Notes: generated by a model not told the origin, from the sequence alone. Shown: positions 34,880 to 44,388, numbered from the stretch's first letter. The stretch is DNA of 64,000 nt from Natronorubrum sulfidifaciens JCM 14089 (GCF_000337735.1 NZ_AOHX01000030.1:55285-119284); one strand, 5' to 3'. Made by a program: numbers and translations.

Positions 34880-35997
34880 CGGAGCCAACGGAGCCACAGA
34901 AAGGGGTCAGTAGAGACGACCAACACACGCCACCCGAAGACCTCACGCGGCGCATGTTCGACGTGAGCCCGATCAGTACCGTCGTCGTCGATTCGACTGG
35001 AGTGATCACCTTCGCGAACGAGCGGGCAGCGGAGACGCTCTCTCTCACGTGCGACGTGCTTACCAGCGGGACGTGCGATATCGCCGACTGGAATCTCTAC
35101 CGGGACGACGGAACGCCGATCCCCGCGGACGAAAACCCTGTCATACGCGTCTTCGAAACGGGGGAGCCTGTGTATGGGTTCGAACACTGGATCGAACTGT
35201 CCGACGGCTCCGAACGGTGGCTCTCGAGCAGTTCGTCACCCACCCTAGACGACGAGGGCACGGTCGAGTACGTCGTCGTCTCGTTCGAGGACGTGACAGC
35301 GTTGAAACGACGCGAAGAGCGGTTGACCAGCGACCATGTGCGCCTGCTCGAGTTCTGTACGAATCGGTCGGCGGTTCCGCCCACCCTTCGTGGCGACGGC
35401 GACGAAACGCGGATCGAGGTCGACTCCGTCGTCTCGCTGCCGGATGGGACGACCGTCCAGTACATGGGAACGGATGATCTTCCCGCGAGCGAGTTCGTCA
35501 CCGCCGTCGAAGAGGTTCCACACTATCTCGACGCGCGGTTGCTCAGTTCGATCGACGGCTACAGCCGCATCGAAGCCCACGCGGAATCGACGACGGTGTC
35601 CCACGTGTTTCCGGCCCTCGGCGGCCGCGCTCGAGCCGTCATCGTCACGCCGGAGGAAGTCCGGTTCCTCGGCGAGCTACCCGGTGACGTCGACCCGCGG
35701 CTGGCCGCAGACGGGATTCGGGAGTTCCACCCCGAGGTCGAACTGGTGTCCGAGGAACTCGTCTACTCGCCACACCTGCTGTACGATGTCGTCGCCGACG
35801 CGCTCACCGAGCGACAGCTCGCGGTGCTCGATTCGGCTTACTTCGGCGGCTACTTCGACACACCACGGACCAGTACCGGCGACGAGCTGGCAGACCGGTT
35901 CGGCGTCACGCGCCAGACGTTCAACCAGCACCTTCGCAAAGCCCAGCGAACCGTCTTCCGGCACCTCTTCGAGAAGTCCGGCGCGGATGCACGCTGA
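34876..35997 (+). CDS. PAS-domain, bacterioopsin-activator-like transcription regulator
   Basis: 373 residues. A PAS domain (about 28-140; VSPISTVVVDSTGVITFANE) is followed by a Bat-type middle domain that may sense ligand and a C-terminal HTH_10 helix-turn-helix (about 310-365; LTERQLAVLDSAYFGGYFD then GDELADRFGVTRQTFNQHLR). Such Bat-like proteins control light, oxygen or redox responses in haloarchaea. The target is unknown. Overlaps the upstream mini-ORF and precedes a HalOD1 gene by 46 nt. Confidence 0.9.
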   Translation: MTEPTEPQKGVSRDDQHTPPEDLTRRMFDVSPISTVVVDSTGVITFANERAAETLSLTCDVLTSGTCDIADWNLYRDDGTPIPADENPVIRVFETGEPVYGFEHWIELSDGSERWLSSSSSPTLDDEGTVEYVVVSFEDVTALKRREERLTSDHVRLLEFCTNRSAVPPTLRGDGDETRIEVDSVVSLPDGTTVQYMGTDDLPASEFVTAVEEVPHYLDARLLSSIDGYSRIEAHAESTTVSHVFPALGGRARAVIVTPEEVRFLGELPGDVDPRLAADGIREFHPEVELVSEELVYSPHLLYDVVADALTERQLAVLDSAYFGGYFDTPRTSTGDELADRFGVTRQTFNQHLRKAQRTVFRHLFEKSGADAR

Positions 35998-36016
35998 CTG
36001 GTCAGCGTTCCCCCTT

Positions 36017-36036
36017 ACTACAACGTCTCGTGTAGT
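36017..36036. promoter_or_regulatory. Inverted repeat over the HalOD1 promoter
   Basis: ACTACA and TGTAGT, a perfect 6-bp inverted repeat with an 8-nt spacer. It starts at the TATA-like CTTACTAC (centre about 36017, 27 nt before ATG 36044), so a protein bound here would block transcription factor B/TBP or RNA polymerase. Candidate operator, possibly for the adjacent Bat-like regulator. Confidence 0.35.
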
Positions 36037-36043
36037 CAGGCCA

Positions 36044-36373
36044 ATGACCGACACGGCCCACCCCGACTCCAGCTCGTCCCCCGCGTTCGGCGAAGATTCC
36101 GTCGGCTTCGATCCCACGACGGGGACGTTTCACGCCCAGTTCGACGGCGACCCGAAAACCCTCGTTGTCACGATCGTCGAGGCCGTGGGCACCGTCACGA
36201 ACTGTGACCCGCTGTCCATGCCACCGCTGTTCGAGACGATCAACCCCGAAGCGCTCGCCGACCTGCTGCTCTCGACTCGAGAGACGGCTATCGAGGTCAC
36301 CTTTGCCTACGAGGGCTGTCGCGTGACCGCCTCGAGTTACGGCGGTATCGTCGTCGAACCGCTCGAGGAGTGA
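36044..36373 (+). CDS. HalOD1 output-domain protein
   Basis: 109 residues. The HalOD1 domain, a haloarchaeal signalling output module, covers most of it: LVVTIVEAVGTVTNCDPLSM, PPLFETINPEALADLLLS, and VTFAYEGCRVTASSYGGIVV. Single-domain versions are common beside PAS/HTH regulators, as here, but their action is unknown. Confidence 0.9.
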   Translation: MTDTAHPDSSSSPAFGEDSVGFDPTTGTFHAQFDGDPKTLVVTIVEAVGTVTNCDPLSMPPLFETINPEALADLLLSTRETAIEVTFAYEGCRVTASSYGGIVVEPLEE

Positions 36374-36476
36374 GAGGGACTGTTGGAAGGATTGACCGCC
36401 GATAGCGCACCTGCCCCGACAACGACATATTGGGAAACCGACGGACTGAAGGTCACCACCTTCGAGACATCCGGTG

Positions 36477-37061
36477 ATGGCCGACGAACTGAAGCGACGG
36501 CTGGTCCACGCCAGCGGCTCGGGGCTGGTTGCACTCTATCTCCTCGCGAACACCCTCGAGTTCGGGCTGACGTGGACACGATTCGGCGTCCTGATGATCG
36601 TCCTCTCGCTGGGTGTGATCGGCCTCGAGTTCCTCCGCCTTCGTGTCGGCCTCGAGTGGGTGCTGTACGACAAACTCACTCGAGAGTACGAACAGGACCA
36701 GTTCGCGGGCTACGGCTATTACATGCTCAGCATGACGATTGCCGTCCTCGTCTTTCCGCCCGAAATCGCGCTGCCGGCGATGTTGATGCTCGCACTCGGC
36801 GACCCGATCAGTGGGGCCGTCTCCGACGACAGCCTCAAATTCATCAAAGGCCCGAAAGTGCTGGTCACGATGTTCGTCGTCTCGGCGCTCATCGCCACGC
36901 CGTTTCTCTACGAGACGCCGCTGGCCGTCGTCGCGGCGGCGCTCGGTGCGACCGTCGCCGACGGCATCAAACTCCGCATCGGAGACTACATCGTCGACGA
37001 CAACCTGACGATCCCCATTTATGCCGGGGTGCTGGCCTGGCTCGCCCTCGAGTTCCTGTGA
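36477..37061 (+). CDS. Dolichol kinase/CTP-transferase-like membrane protein
   Basis: 194 residues from ATG 36477 (GTG 36474 also in frame). Several membrane spans: LVALYLLANTLEFGL, GVLMIVLSLGVIGLEFL, IAVLVFPPEIALPAMLMLAL, VTMFVVSALIATPFL. The motif LALGDPISGAVSD matches the GD-x-(A/I) signature of the SEC59/DGK1/VTE5 and phosphatidate cytidylyltransferase-like family, and VADGIKLRIGDYIVDDNLTIP is its usual C-terminal block. A role in lipid or polyprenol phosphate metabolism is inferred. Confidence 0.85.
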   Translation: MADELKRRLVHASGSGLVALYLLANTLEFGLTWTRFGVLMIVLSLGVIGLEFLRLRVGLEWVLYDKLTREYEQDQFAGYGYYMLSMTIAVLVFPPEIALPAMLMLALGDPISGAVSDDSLKFIKGPKVLVTMFVVSALIATPFLYETPLAVVAAALGATVADGIKLRIGDYIVDDNLTIPIYAGVLAWLALEFL

Positions 37062-37065
37062 GGCC

Positions 37066-37572
37066 TCACCCGTTCAGCCGCCAGAGTTCGTAATTGAGCA
37101 CCGCGGCGAACGTCACCCACGCCAGATACGGCACGAGCAGCGCCGCCCCACGGCGATCGACGCGAACGAAAGCGGCGATCGTGGCGACGATCAACAGCCA
37201 GAGGACGACGATGATGCCGAACGCGACGCCCAGTGCCTCGAGCGTGAAGAACGCCGGCGTCCACGCGACGTTGAACGCCATCTGAACCGCGAACAGTCCG
37301 AGCGCGAGTCGGCGACCGGGGCCGTCGCTGCGCCAGCCCAGCCACAGTGCGATCCCCAACAGCGTAAAGAGCGCCGTCCAGACGATTGGAAACGCGAGTT
37401 CGGGCGGGTAAAACCACGGTTTCTCGAGGCCTCGGAACCACGCGCTGTCGGGCGAAGAGAGGAGGCCGGGGAGTCCACCGATGACGTTGATGGCGACGAC
37501 GAACGCGGCGACCTGAACGAGGTCGCCACGGTCGGGCAGGCGACGGCTGGCTCGAGTCGTGTCGGCGACCAT
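37066..37572 (-). CDS. tspO: TspO/MBR family membrane protein
   Basis: 168 residues, five spans. Family motifs: LEKPWFYPPELAFPIVWTAL, an aromatic-rich cluster FNVAWTPAFF and a final YLAWVTFAAVLNYELWRLN. TspO proteins bind porphyrins and hydrophobic ligands and act in stress and tetrapyrrole handling. Convergent with the 36477 gene, with only 4 nt between the stops. Confidence 0.93.
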   Translation of the reverse strand: MVADTTRASRRLPDRGDLVQVAAFVVAINVIGGLPGLLSSPDSAWFRGLEKPWFYPPELAFPIVWTALFTLLGIALWLGWRSDGPGRRLALGLFAVQMAFNVAWTPAFFTLEALGVAFGIIVVLWLLIVATIAAFVRVDRRGAALLVPYLAWVTFAAVLNYELWRLNG

Positions 37573-37738
37573 ACGAGTCGTACGGCTCGAGTGCGGATAG
37601 TGCTGCTGCCAGCGACGACGGGAGTGTGGCCCGTGTTGCTACTGCTGGATAAGAGTCCGTCTGCCGAGGGGACATCCACGACGGGGGCAAGACGCTAATG
37701 GCAACACATATGTCAGTTCTGTACAGACACGGTGGCAG

Positions 37739-39388
37739 ATGCGTCTCCCCGCACAGTCCGCCCTCCTCGAGTCGGGCCACCGGCTCCGACGCGCTCTCGA
37801 GCGGCGTGTTCGAATCGACACCCGAACGCTGGCCGTCTTCCGGGTCCTCGTCGGCATACTCATCGTCGCCGATCTGGCCCTCCGATCTCGGAACTTCTCG
37901 TACTTTTATACCGACGACGGCGTCGTTCCCCGCTCGCTCGCGATGGAGGCCACCCCGGAGTATGCGATTTCGGTCTATTATCTGACGACGAGTTCGACGG
38001 TTATCGCGGCGCTATTCGTCCTGCAGGCGCTGGTCGCGCTCCAGTTGATCGTCGGCTACAAGACGCGAGTGGCGACCGTGCTCTCGTTTCTGTTCGTCGT
38101 CTCGCTGGACCACCACAACCCGTTCGTGTTGAGCTACGCCGACACGCTGTTTCGGCTCCTGTTGTTCTGGGCGATCTTCCTCCCGCTTGGCGAGCGCTGG
38201 TCCGTCGACGCCGTTCATGCTGACCGCACCCCTCGACCGTCCGTCGCGAACGCCGCCAGCGTGCTGATTCTGAGCCAGATGATATTCATGTACTTCTCGA
38301 ACGGGCTGATCAAATCCCAGTCCGACGTCTGGACCAGCGGCGACGCAGCCCCACTGGTGTTTGGCCTCGACGAGATGACGTTCCTGCTCGGCGACGTCGT
38401 CCGCGGCTTTCCGACGCTGCTCGAGTACGGTGGCTTGCTCTGGTTCTACATGCTCGTCGGGTCGTGGCTGCTGGTCGCCCTGCGTGGGCGACCACGGATG
38501 CTGCTGGCCGGGCTGTTCGTCGGCGGCCATCTGGCGTTTGCGCTGACGGTTCGCATCGGTGCGTTCCCCTACGTCGCCCTCGCGGGCGTCTTGCTGTTCT
38601 TGCAGGGACAGTTCTGGACTGATCTCGCGACTGTGACGCGGCGAATCGGTCTCGATGGCACGTGGCTGCGTGGGCTGTCGGCTCGACTCGAGCAGTGTGC
38701 GAGACGGGTGCCGACGGCTCGCATCGGGGGTGACCGCGTGCAGGCCGCCCGCGCACACACGTACACCGCCGCGGTGACGACCATCGTCGTCACGATCCTG
38801 TTCGTCGCGGGCGTGTTGTTGCTCACTCTCGTGCCGGTCGCTCTCGCAGACGACAGCGAGCGAACGATGGAAGAGCGAGTCGAGGGGACGCTCATCGAGA
38901 CGATGGACGAGACAACCGGCGTCACACAGGTCGAAACGGTCGCCTCGAGTGTAGGGATCGACCAGCCGATCGGCTGGAGCGTCTTCGCCGGGCCGGACCC
39001 ACGAACGACGGATCGGTACTACGTCTTCCCCGCCCAGACGGTAAGTGGCGAGCAGTTCGACATCTACAACGAGCGTGCGCTCACGGTCGACCGACCCTAC
39101 GACGAGTTACAACAGCAACACGGGACCTACCGCGAGCGATTTTATATGAACAGCGTCCGCAACGGTGGGTCAAGCAACGACGTTCCCGCCTTGCTGGCCG
39201 CCCACCTCTGTGCGCAGTGGGCCGACGACCACGACGAGGAGTTGCGGTCAGTTTCGATGTATCTGGTCACCGAAGCGGTTACCCACGAGACGATCGACGA
39301 CCCATCGAATCGGGACCGCACATACGTCGAACTCTCTCATCACGGCTGTGGCGACACCGAGTTCGACGGCCTCGAGTGGCCGGCGTGA
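37739..39388 (+). CDS. HTTM-domain (gamma-carboxylase-like) membrane protein
   Basis: 549 residues. The N-terminal 300 residues form the horizontally transferred transmembrane (HTTM) module: LAVFRVLVGILIVADLALRS, YFYTDDGVVPRS, VVSLDHHNPFVLSYADTLFR and GERWSVDAV. A later span near 355 precedes an extracellular or cytoplasmic C-terminal domain. Family members relate to vitamin-K-dependent carboxylases, but archaeal functions are unknown. TATA CACATATG lies 30 nt before ATG 37739. A family A palindrome starts one base after its stop. Confidence 0.88.
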   Translation: MRLPAQSALLESGHRLRRALERRVRIDTRTLAVFRVLVGILIVADLALRSRNFSYFYTDDGVVPRSLAMEATPEYAISVYYLTTSSTVIAALFVLQALVALQLIVGYKTRVATVLSFLFVVSLDHHNPFVLSYADTLFRLLLFWAIFLPLGERWSVDAVHADRTPRPSVANAASVLILSQMIFMYFSNGLIKSQSDVWTSGDAAPLVFGLDEMTFLLGDVVRGFPTLLEYGGLLWFYMLVGSWLLVALRGRPRMLLAGLFVGGHLAFALTVRIGAFPYVALAGVLLFLQGQFWTDLATVTRRIGLDGTWLRGLSARLEQCARRVPTARIGGDRVQAARAHTYTAAVTTIVVTILFVAGVLLLTLVPVALADDSERTMEERVEGTLIETMDETTGVTQVETVASSVGIDQPIGWSVFAGPDPRTTDRYYVFPAQTVSGEQFDIYNERALTVDRPYDELQQQHGTYRERFYMNSVRNGGSSNDVPALLAAHLCAQWADDHDEELRSVSMYLVTEAVTHETIDDPSNRDRTYVELSHHGCGDTEFDGLEWPA

Positions 39389-39455
39389 TACGGGGTACTG
39401 GAGTCACGTCCCGCCGCTTGCCGACCTGTGCTGGCGATCGGGACAGCAATCCGTA
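39389..39455 (+). repeat. Family A stop-linked palindrome, short copy
   Basis: Sequence TGA-T-ACGGGGTACTGGAG at the HTTM stop, ending GGACAGCAATCCGTAC. The distal half, GTGCTGGCGATC and GGGACAGCAATCCGT, is nearly identical to the copy at 60391-60467. A stretch present in the longer copy (CGGCGGTAAAT) is missing here. Confidence 0.8.
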
Positions 39456-39492
39456 CGCGCAGCGGTGCCGGCCGGATCAGTGGCCTCGGACC

Positions 39493-39569
39493 ATACTGTC
39501 GCACAGCACGATTCGGCGATCGGTCGCGAATTCGCGACCGACATCTCACTGACTGCTGTCCGACAGTAT
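39493..39569. repeat. Family C 77-bp palindrome upstream of hef
   Basis: Outer arms ATACTGTCG and CGACAGTAT; next inward ACAGCA and TGCTGT; the centre is the perfect 20-bp palindrome CGGTCGCGAATTCGCGACCG. Arms are nearly symmetric about 39530. It ends 54 nt before the hef ATG, so it lies in or just upstream of the hef promoter. With the family A copy it fills most of this 235-bp gap. Confidence 0.85.
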
Positions 39570-39623
39570 CACTTTCACCTCGGTACGAGAACCCTTATTC
39601 ACGACGGCGATGAACCACTGACA

Positions 39624-42059
39624 ATGGCTACGACGGACGAGGACATCCCCGCGATCGAGCATCCGCTGCTCGAGCCGAACTTCCTCGAGCGACGCCTCTA
39701 CCAGTTGAAACTCGCCGGCACGGCGGCGAACGACCACACACTCGTTTGTCTCCCAACCGGGCTCGGCAAAACGACCGTCAGTCTGCTCGTTACCGCCCGC
39801 AGACTCGACGAGGTCGGCGGGAAGTCGCTGATGCTCGCGCCAACCAAACCCCTCGTCCAGCAACACGCCGACTTTTATCGCGACGCCCTTCGGATTCCCG
39901 ACGAGGAGATCGTCGTCTTCACCGGCGACGTCAGCCCGGATGACCGTGGCGAGTTGTGGACCGACGCAACGGTCGTGATGGCGACCCCGCAAGTGATCGA
40001 AAACGACCTCGTCGGCAGTCGGCTCTCGCTGGCCGACGTCAGCCACATCACTTTCGACGAGTGTCACCGCGCGACCGGCGACTACGCCTACAACTACATC
40101 GCCGAGCGCTACCACGCCGACGCCGACGACCCGCTCGTGACGGGAATGAGCGCCTCGCCCGGCGGCGACGAGGAAGCCATCCTCGAGGTCTGTGAGAACC
40201 TCGGCCTCCGGGAGGTCGAAGTGATGACCGAAGACGACGCCGACGTCTCGAAGTTTACTCACAACACCGACGTCGAGTGGGAGCGCATCGACCTCCCCGA
40301 GGAGGTCCTCGAGATCCGGGATACGCTCAACGAAGTGATCACAGACCGCCTCGAGAAATTGAAAGAGCTGGGTGTCGCAAGCTCGACCCAACCCGACCAG
40401 TCACAGAAGGACCTCAATCGGATGCGAGCCGAACTACAAGGGCTGATCAACAACGATCAGTCAGAGGGGTTCAAAGGGATGTCAATCCACGCGGAGGTGA
40501 TGAAGCTCCGACAGGCCGTCACGCTCGTCGAAACCCAAAGCGTCGAGGCGGTGCGGCGGTACTTCGACCGCCAGCGCAATCAGGCCCGCTCGTCGGGCGC
40601 GTCGAAGGCCAGCCAGCGGATGGTCTCCGACCCGCGCGTCCGCGAGGCGATGCGGAAAGCGGAGTCGTTCGACCAACTGCATCCCAAATACCGGAAGACG
40701 CGAATGCTGCTGGCCGAGACGTTGGGCCTCGAGGGTGGCGAGCGCGTCATCATCTTCACGGAGTCTCGTGACACCGCGGAGGCGCTGACGGAGTTTTTGA
40801 GCGAGAGCTTCGACGCCAAACGGTTCGTCGGACAGGGCGACCGCGAAGGGTCCGATGGGATGACGCAAAAAGAGCAACAGGCAGTGCTCGACGAGTTCCG
40901 GGCTGCCGAGTTCGAGGTACTCGTCTCGACGTCGGTCGCCGAGGAAGGGCTCGACGTTCCCGAAGTCGATCTCGTCCTCTTTTATGAACCCGTCCCCACG
41001 GCGATCCGGTCGATCCAGCGCAAGGGACGAACGGGTCGCCAGTCCGAGGGCCGCGTCGTCGTCCTCATGGCCGAGGATACCCGCGACGAGGCCTACTTCT
41101 GGATCTCCCAGCGCCGCGAAAAGGAGATGGAGTCCGAACTGCGCGACCTGAAAGGGGTTGCATCCGACCTCGAGAAAGAACTCGACGACTCCCAGCAGGC
41201 GCTGACGGACTTCGACGACGAGAGCGAAGTGAAAGTAGCTGGGAACGGGGGCAACCCCGACGCAGTCGGCGACTGTTCCAGTGGAAGCGAGGGGGTTGAG
41301 ACACAGCCCGGACTGACGGATTTCGCGGGGGAACCGTCTGATGAGAACGACGGCGACGACGATGATGACGTAGCAGTCGAGACCCACGAGCCCCACGCCG
41401 AGGGCGACCTGATCGAGATCGTCGCCGACCAGCGTGAGATGGACGCCACCATCGCACGCGAGCTCTCGAAGCGAGAACGGATCGAGATCCGCCTCGAGAC
41501 GCTCGCTGTCGGCGACTACGTCCTGTCGGATCGGGTCGTCGTCGAGCGCAAGTCCGTCGCCGACTTCGTCGACTCGCTGGTCGACGGCGATCGCTCCGTC
41601 TTCGAGCAGGTCGGCGCGATGGCCAGACACTACTCGCGGCCCATCGTGGTCGTCGAAGGCGACGGTCTCTACGAACAGCGGGACATCCACCCGAACGCGA
41701 TTCGGGGCGCGCTCTCGAGTCTCGCCGTCGATTTCGGTGCGAGCGTGCTCCGGACTGAGGGCGAAGACGAGACGAAAGAACTGCTCGCCGTGGTCGCTGG
41801 CCGCGAGCAGGAGACGGCTGACCGCGAGGTGTCGGTTCACGGCGAGAAACAGTCCAAGACGATCGGCGAACAACAGGAGTACGTCGTCTCCTCGATTGCC
41901 GAAATCGGCCCCGTCACGGCCCGGTCGCTGCTCGAGGAGTTCGGCACCGTCGAGGCGGTGATGATCGCCAGCGAAGACGAGTTACAGGCCGCCGACGGCG
42001 TCGGAAAGGTAACAGCCGAACGGATGCGAGAGGTTATCGGGAGCGACTACACCGGCTGA
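39624..42059 (+). CDS. hef: Hef (XPF/FANCM-type) helicase-nuclease
   Basis: 811 residues from ATG 39624; a longer in-frame start at 39165 lies inside the HTTM gene and palindromes. SF2 helicase: Walker A LPTGLGKT at 43-50, DECH box FDECHRATGDY, and motif VI QRKGRTGRQSEGRV. A low-complexity acidic linker precedes the ERCC4 nuclease with VVVERKSVADF (Glu641-Arg-Lys643) and C-terminal helix-hairpin-helix IGPVTARSLLEEFG and ADGVGKVTAERM. Acts at stalled replication forks on branched DNA. Confidence 0.97.
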   Translation: MATTDEDIPAIEHPLLEPNFLERRLYQLKLAGTAANDHTLVCLPTGLGKTTVSLLVTARRLDEVGGKSLMLAPTKPLVQQHADFYRDALRIPDEEIVVFTGDVSPDDRGELWTDATVVMATPQVIENDLVGSRLSLADVSHITFDECHRATGDYAYNYIAERYHADADDPLVTGMSASPGGDEEAILEVCENLGLREVEVMTEDDADVSKFTHNTDVEWERIDLPEEVLEIRDTLNEVITDRLEKLKELGVASSTQPDQSQKDLNRMRAELQGLINNDQSEGFKGMSIHAEVMKLRQAVTLVETQSVEAVRRYFDRQRNQARSSGASKASQRMVSDPRVREAMRKAESFDQLHPKYRKTRMLLAETLGLEGGERVIIFTESRDTAEALTEFLSESFDAKRFVGQGDREGSDGMTQKEQQAVLDEFRAAEFEVLVSTSVAEEGLDVPEVDLVLFYEPVPTAIRSIQRKGRTGRQSEGRVVVLMAEDTRDEAYFWISQRREKEMESELRDLKGVASDLEKELDDSQQALTDFDDESEVKVAGNGGNPDAVGDCSSGSEGVETQPGLTDFAGEPSDENDGDDDDDVAVETHEPHAEGDLIEIVADQREMDATIARELSKRERIEIRLETLAVGDYVLSDRVVVERKSVADFVDSLVDGDRSVFEQVGAMARHYSRPIVVVEGDGLYEQRDIHPNAIRGALSSLAVDFGASVLRTEGEDETKELLAVVAGREQETADREVSVHGEKQSKTIGEQQEYVVSSIAEIGPVTARSLLEEFGTVEAVMIASEDELQAADGVGKVTAERMREVIGSDYTG

Positions 42060-42083
42060 CCGGCGACGGGTTCTCGAGTGCGT

Positions 42084-42812
42084 TCATCGAATCGTCTCGA
42101 GCGTCTCGCTCGCCTCGCGGGCAGCCTCGAGACACTCTTTGGCGTATCGAGGGTCGTCTGTGGCGGCCGCCTCGGCCGCGAACTTCTCTAAGGCCTGCAC
42201 GAGCGAGGCGTGGGCGGCCTCGAGGTCGCCGCCGGCGGACGGCGAGGCGGCTGGCGGGCGGCGTGCGGATCGCATGTCTTCCGTTGCGGGCGCTGCGGTG
42301 GTCTGCTCAGTCTGTGGCTGGGCCTCGGCGGGCGATGCGTCCTCGTCCCGGCCCGTCGCGCCACTCGTTGGGTCGGCGTTGGAGGGCGAGTTGGTCGCTC
42401 GAGCGCGGCGGTCGTTCGCCGTCGGCTCGGTGGGCCGTTGTGGCTGGTCGTCGCCATCACGGTCGCTGGCGGCTGTTTCGTCCTCGGCGACATCGGACTC
42501 GGCTGCTGGCTCGCGGTCGTCGCTTCGAGCAGGCGCTTCCGTGGCCGCCGGTTGGTCGTCCGTCTCCTCGGCCGGCTGGGCCTCGAGGTCGGTCCCGCGA
42601 ACGGCGTCGGGGTTCCCGTGACAGCTCGGACAGAAGGTGGTGCCGTCCTGCTGGAAGAGTGGATCACCGCAGGTGCCACAGTGGGAGTTCGTCATCGTCG
42701 CGCCCTTGAGCAGCAAGTCGCTCATCCGCTGGGTCGCCTGCCGCTCCTGTTTGTCGCGTTCGTACTTCTCCCGAAGTTTCTCGCGCTCGGCTTCCTTATC
42801 GAAGTCGCTCAT
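42084..42812 (-). CDS. Sjogren syndrome/scleroderma autoantigen 1 (Zn-ribbon) family protein
   Basis: 242 residues. The N-terminal 75 residues are the family domain: EREKLREKYERDKQERQATQ, RMSDLLLKGATMTNSHCGTC and a Cys4 zinc ribbon (CGTCG...CPSCHG). A long acidic Ala/Thr/Asp-rich linker of about 110 residues follows, then a conserved C-terminal helical segment (GDLEAAHASLVQALEKFA). Function in archaea unknown. Confidence 0.92.
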   Translation of the reverse strand: MSDFDKEAEREKLREKYERDKQERQATQRMSDLLLKGATMTNSHCGTCGDPLFQQDGTTFCPSCHGNPDAVRGTDLEAQPAEETDDQPAATEAPARSDDREPAAESDVAEDETAASDRDGDDQPQRPTEPTANDRRARATNSPSNADPTSGATGRDEDASPAEAQPQTEQTTAAPATEDMRSARRPPAASPSAGGDLEAAHASLVQALEKFAAEAAATDDPRYAKECLEAAREASETLETIR

Positions 42813-42865
42813 ACCCGTCTAGAGACGGTGGACCATGGAAAAAGCTGCGAAGGTCGAAATCCGTC

Positions 42866-43330
42866 TCAGCGCTCACCCTCGAGTGCGGTTTCGACCGCGT
42901 CGACGGCTGCCTCGGGCGTTGCGACGGTCTCGAGTACGTCCTCAAGCGCCGGAACGTCGTGGATCTCGAGGCCGACGACGGGTCGGTCGTAGATGCCGGC
43001 AAAGCCCAGTTCCGAGAGCGTGCCGACGCCGCCGGCGAGCGCGATGACCGCATCGCCGTTCAGCGGGACGAGTGCGTTCCGGGCGTGGCCCAGCCCGGTC
43101 GCGATCGGGATGTCGACGTAGTCGTTCGCCTGCTCGTGGCGCTCGCTTGGGAGGATACCAATCGTCGTGCCGCCTTCGGCTTTGGCACCGCGACAGACGG
43201 CTTCCATCGTCCCACCGCGGCCGCCGCAGACGACCGTATGGCCTCGAGACGCGAGTTCGCGGCCGACGGCCTCGGCGCGGGCTGCCTGTTCGTCGGAAAT
43301 CTCGCCGCCGCCAATAACGCTGACGCGCAT
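42866..43330 (-). CDS. TIGR00725/LOG-like Rossmann protein
   Basis: 154 residues from MRVSVIGGGEISDEQ. The DprA/LOG-type fold is recognisable by GHTVVCGGRGGTMEAVCRGA, TIGILPSERHEQAN and ALAGGVGTLSELGFA, which provides the PGGxGTxxE-like nucleotide pocket. Possibly a nucleoside-monophosphate phosphoribohydrolase, but this subfamily is uncharacterised. Confidence 0.87.
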   Translation of the reverse strand: MRVSVIGGGEISDEQAARAEAVGRELASRGHTVVCGGRGGTMEAVCRGAKAEGGTTIGILPSERHEQANDYVDIPIATGLGHARNALVPLNGDAVIALAGGVGTLSELGFAGIYDRPVVGLEIHDVPALEDVLETVATPEAAVDAVETALEGER

Positions 43331-43473
43331 ACGTGTGGTCGTGCGGCCGATGCGTATCACCGATTCGGTCTCGAGTCGGTCTCGAGTCGACCACTGGCAC
43401 CCGGTGGCAAGGCCGTGCGAGTGTGTGTCATTCCGACGGATTTAACGCGTAGGACGGCTGAGGTTTAGGTGAT

Positions 43474-44388
43474 ATGACGAAAGTTAGCGTAGTCGGCGCG
43501 GCTGGCACGGTCGGTGCCGCTGCGGGCTACAACATCGCGCTTCGGGGCATCGCGGACGAACTCGTCTTCGTCGACATTCCGGATCAGGAAGACACGACGA
43601 TCGGGCAGGCTGCGGACACGAACCACGGCGCAGCCTACGACTCGAACACGACGGTCCGACAGGGTGGCTACGAGGCGACCGAGGGCTCGGACGTCGTCGT
43701 CATCACGGCCGGCATCCCACGCCAGCCGGGCCAGACACGGATCGATCTGGCCGAGGACAACGCCCCGATCATGGAGGACATCGGCTCCTCGCTGGCCGAG
43801 TACAACGACGACTTCGTGACGGTGACGACATCGAACCCCGTCGACTTGCTCAACCGCCACCTCTACGAAGCGGGTGATCGCGCACGCGAGAACGTAATTG
43901 GCTTCGGTGGCCGACTCGACTCCGCACGCTTCCGGTACGTCATCTCCCAGCGCTACGACGTCCCCGTCCAGAACGTCGAGGCGACCATCCTCGGCGAACA
44001 CGGCGACGCGCAGGTCCCCGTCTTCTCGAAAGTCCGAGTCAACGGACAGGACCTCGAGTTCACCGACGAGGAGAAAGATGACCTGCTCTCCGAGCTACAG
44101 ACCTCCGCGATGAACGTCATCGAGAAGAAAGGTGCAACCCAGTGGGGGCCAGCGACCGGCGTCGGGCACATGGTCGAAGCCATCCTCCGCGATACGGGCG
44201 AAGTACTCCCCGGCAGTGTCGTCCTCGAGGGCGAGTACGGCCACGAAGACACCGCCTTCGGCGTCCCCGTCAAGCTGGGGTCGAACGGTGTCGAAGAGGT
44301 CGTCGAGTGGGATCTCACCGAACTCGAGCGCAACCAACTCGGCGAGGCCGCAGAGAAGCTCGCGGATCAGTACGAGAAAATCGCGTAA
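43474..44388 (+). CDS. mdh: Malate dehydrogenase
   Basis: 304 residues. NAD(H)-dependent enzyme of the lactate/malate dehydrogenase superfamily, interconverting malate and oxaloacetate in the TCA cycle. NAD-binding motif [11 protein letters not shown] at 8-18, substrate loop [16 protein letters not shown], and the catalytic His in [13 protein letters not shown]. Matches the salt-stable tetrameric LDH-like haloarchaeal type. The TATA-like GATTTAACG is about 31 nt upstream. Confidence 0.96.
   Translation: MTKVSVVGAAGTVGAAAGYNIALRGIADELVFVDIPDQEDTTIGQAADTNHGAAYDSNTTVRQGGYEATEGSDVVVITAGIPRQPGQTRIDLAEDNAPIMEDIGSSLAEYNDDFVTVTTSNPVDLLNRHLYEAGDRARENVIGFGGRLDSARFRYVISQRYDVPVQNVEATILGEHGDAQVPVFSKVRVNGQDLEFTDEEKDDLLSELQTSAMNVIEKKGATQWGPATGVGHMVEAILRDTGEVLPGSVVLEGEYGHEDTAFGVPVKLGSNGVEEVVEWDLTELERNQLGEAAEKLADQYEKIA

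Noticed and set aside
39165..39623. Longer start for hef
   Set aside because: The extra 153 codons lie in the HTTM gene (other frame) and in two palindromes; the helicase family begins near MATTDEDIPAIEHPLLEPNF.
40482..41873. 463-codon frame opposite hef
   Set aside because: Lies wholly within the helicase-nuclease gene on the other strand; hydrophobic and Val/Leu/Gly-rich as expected of an antisense translation.
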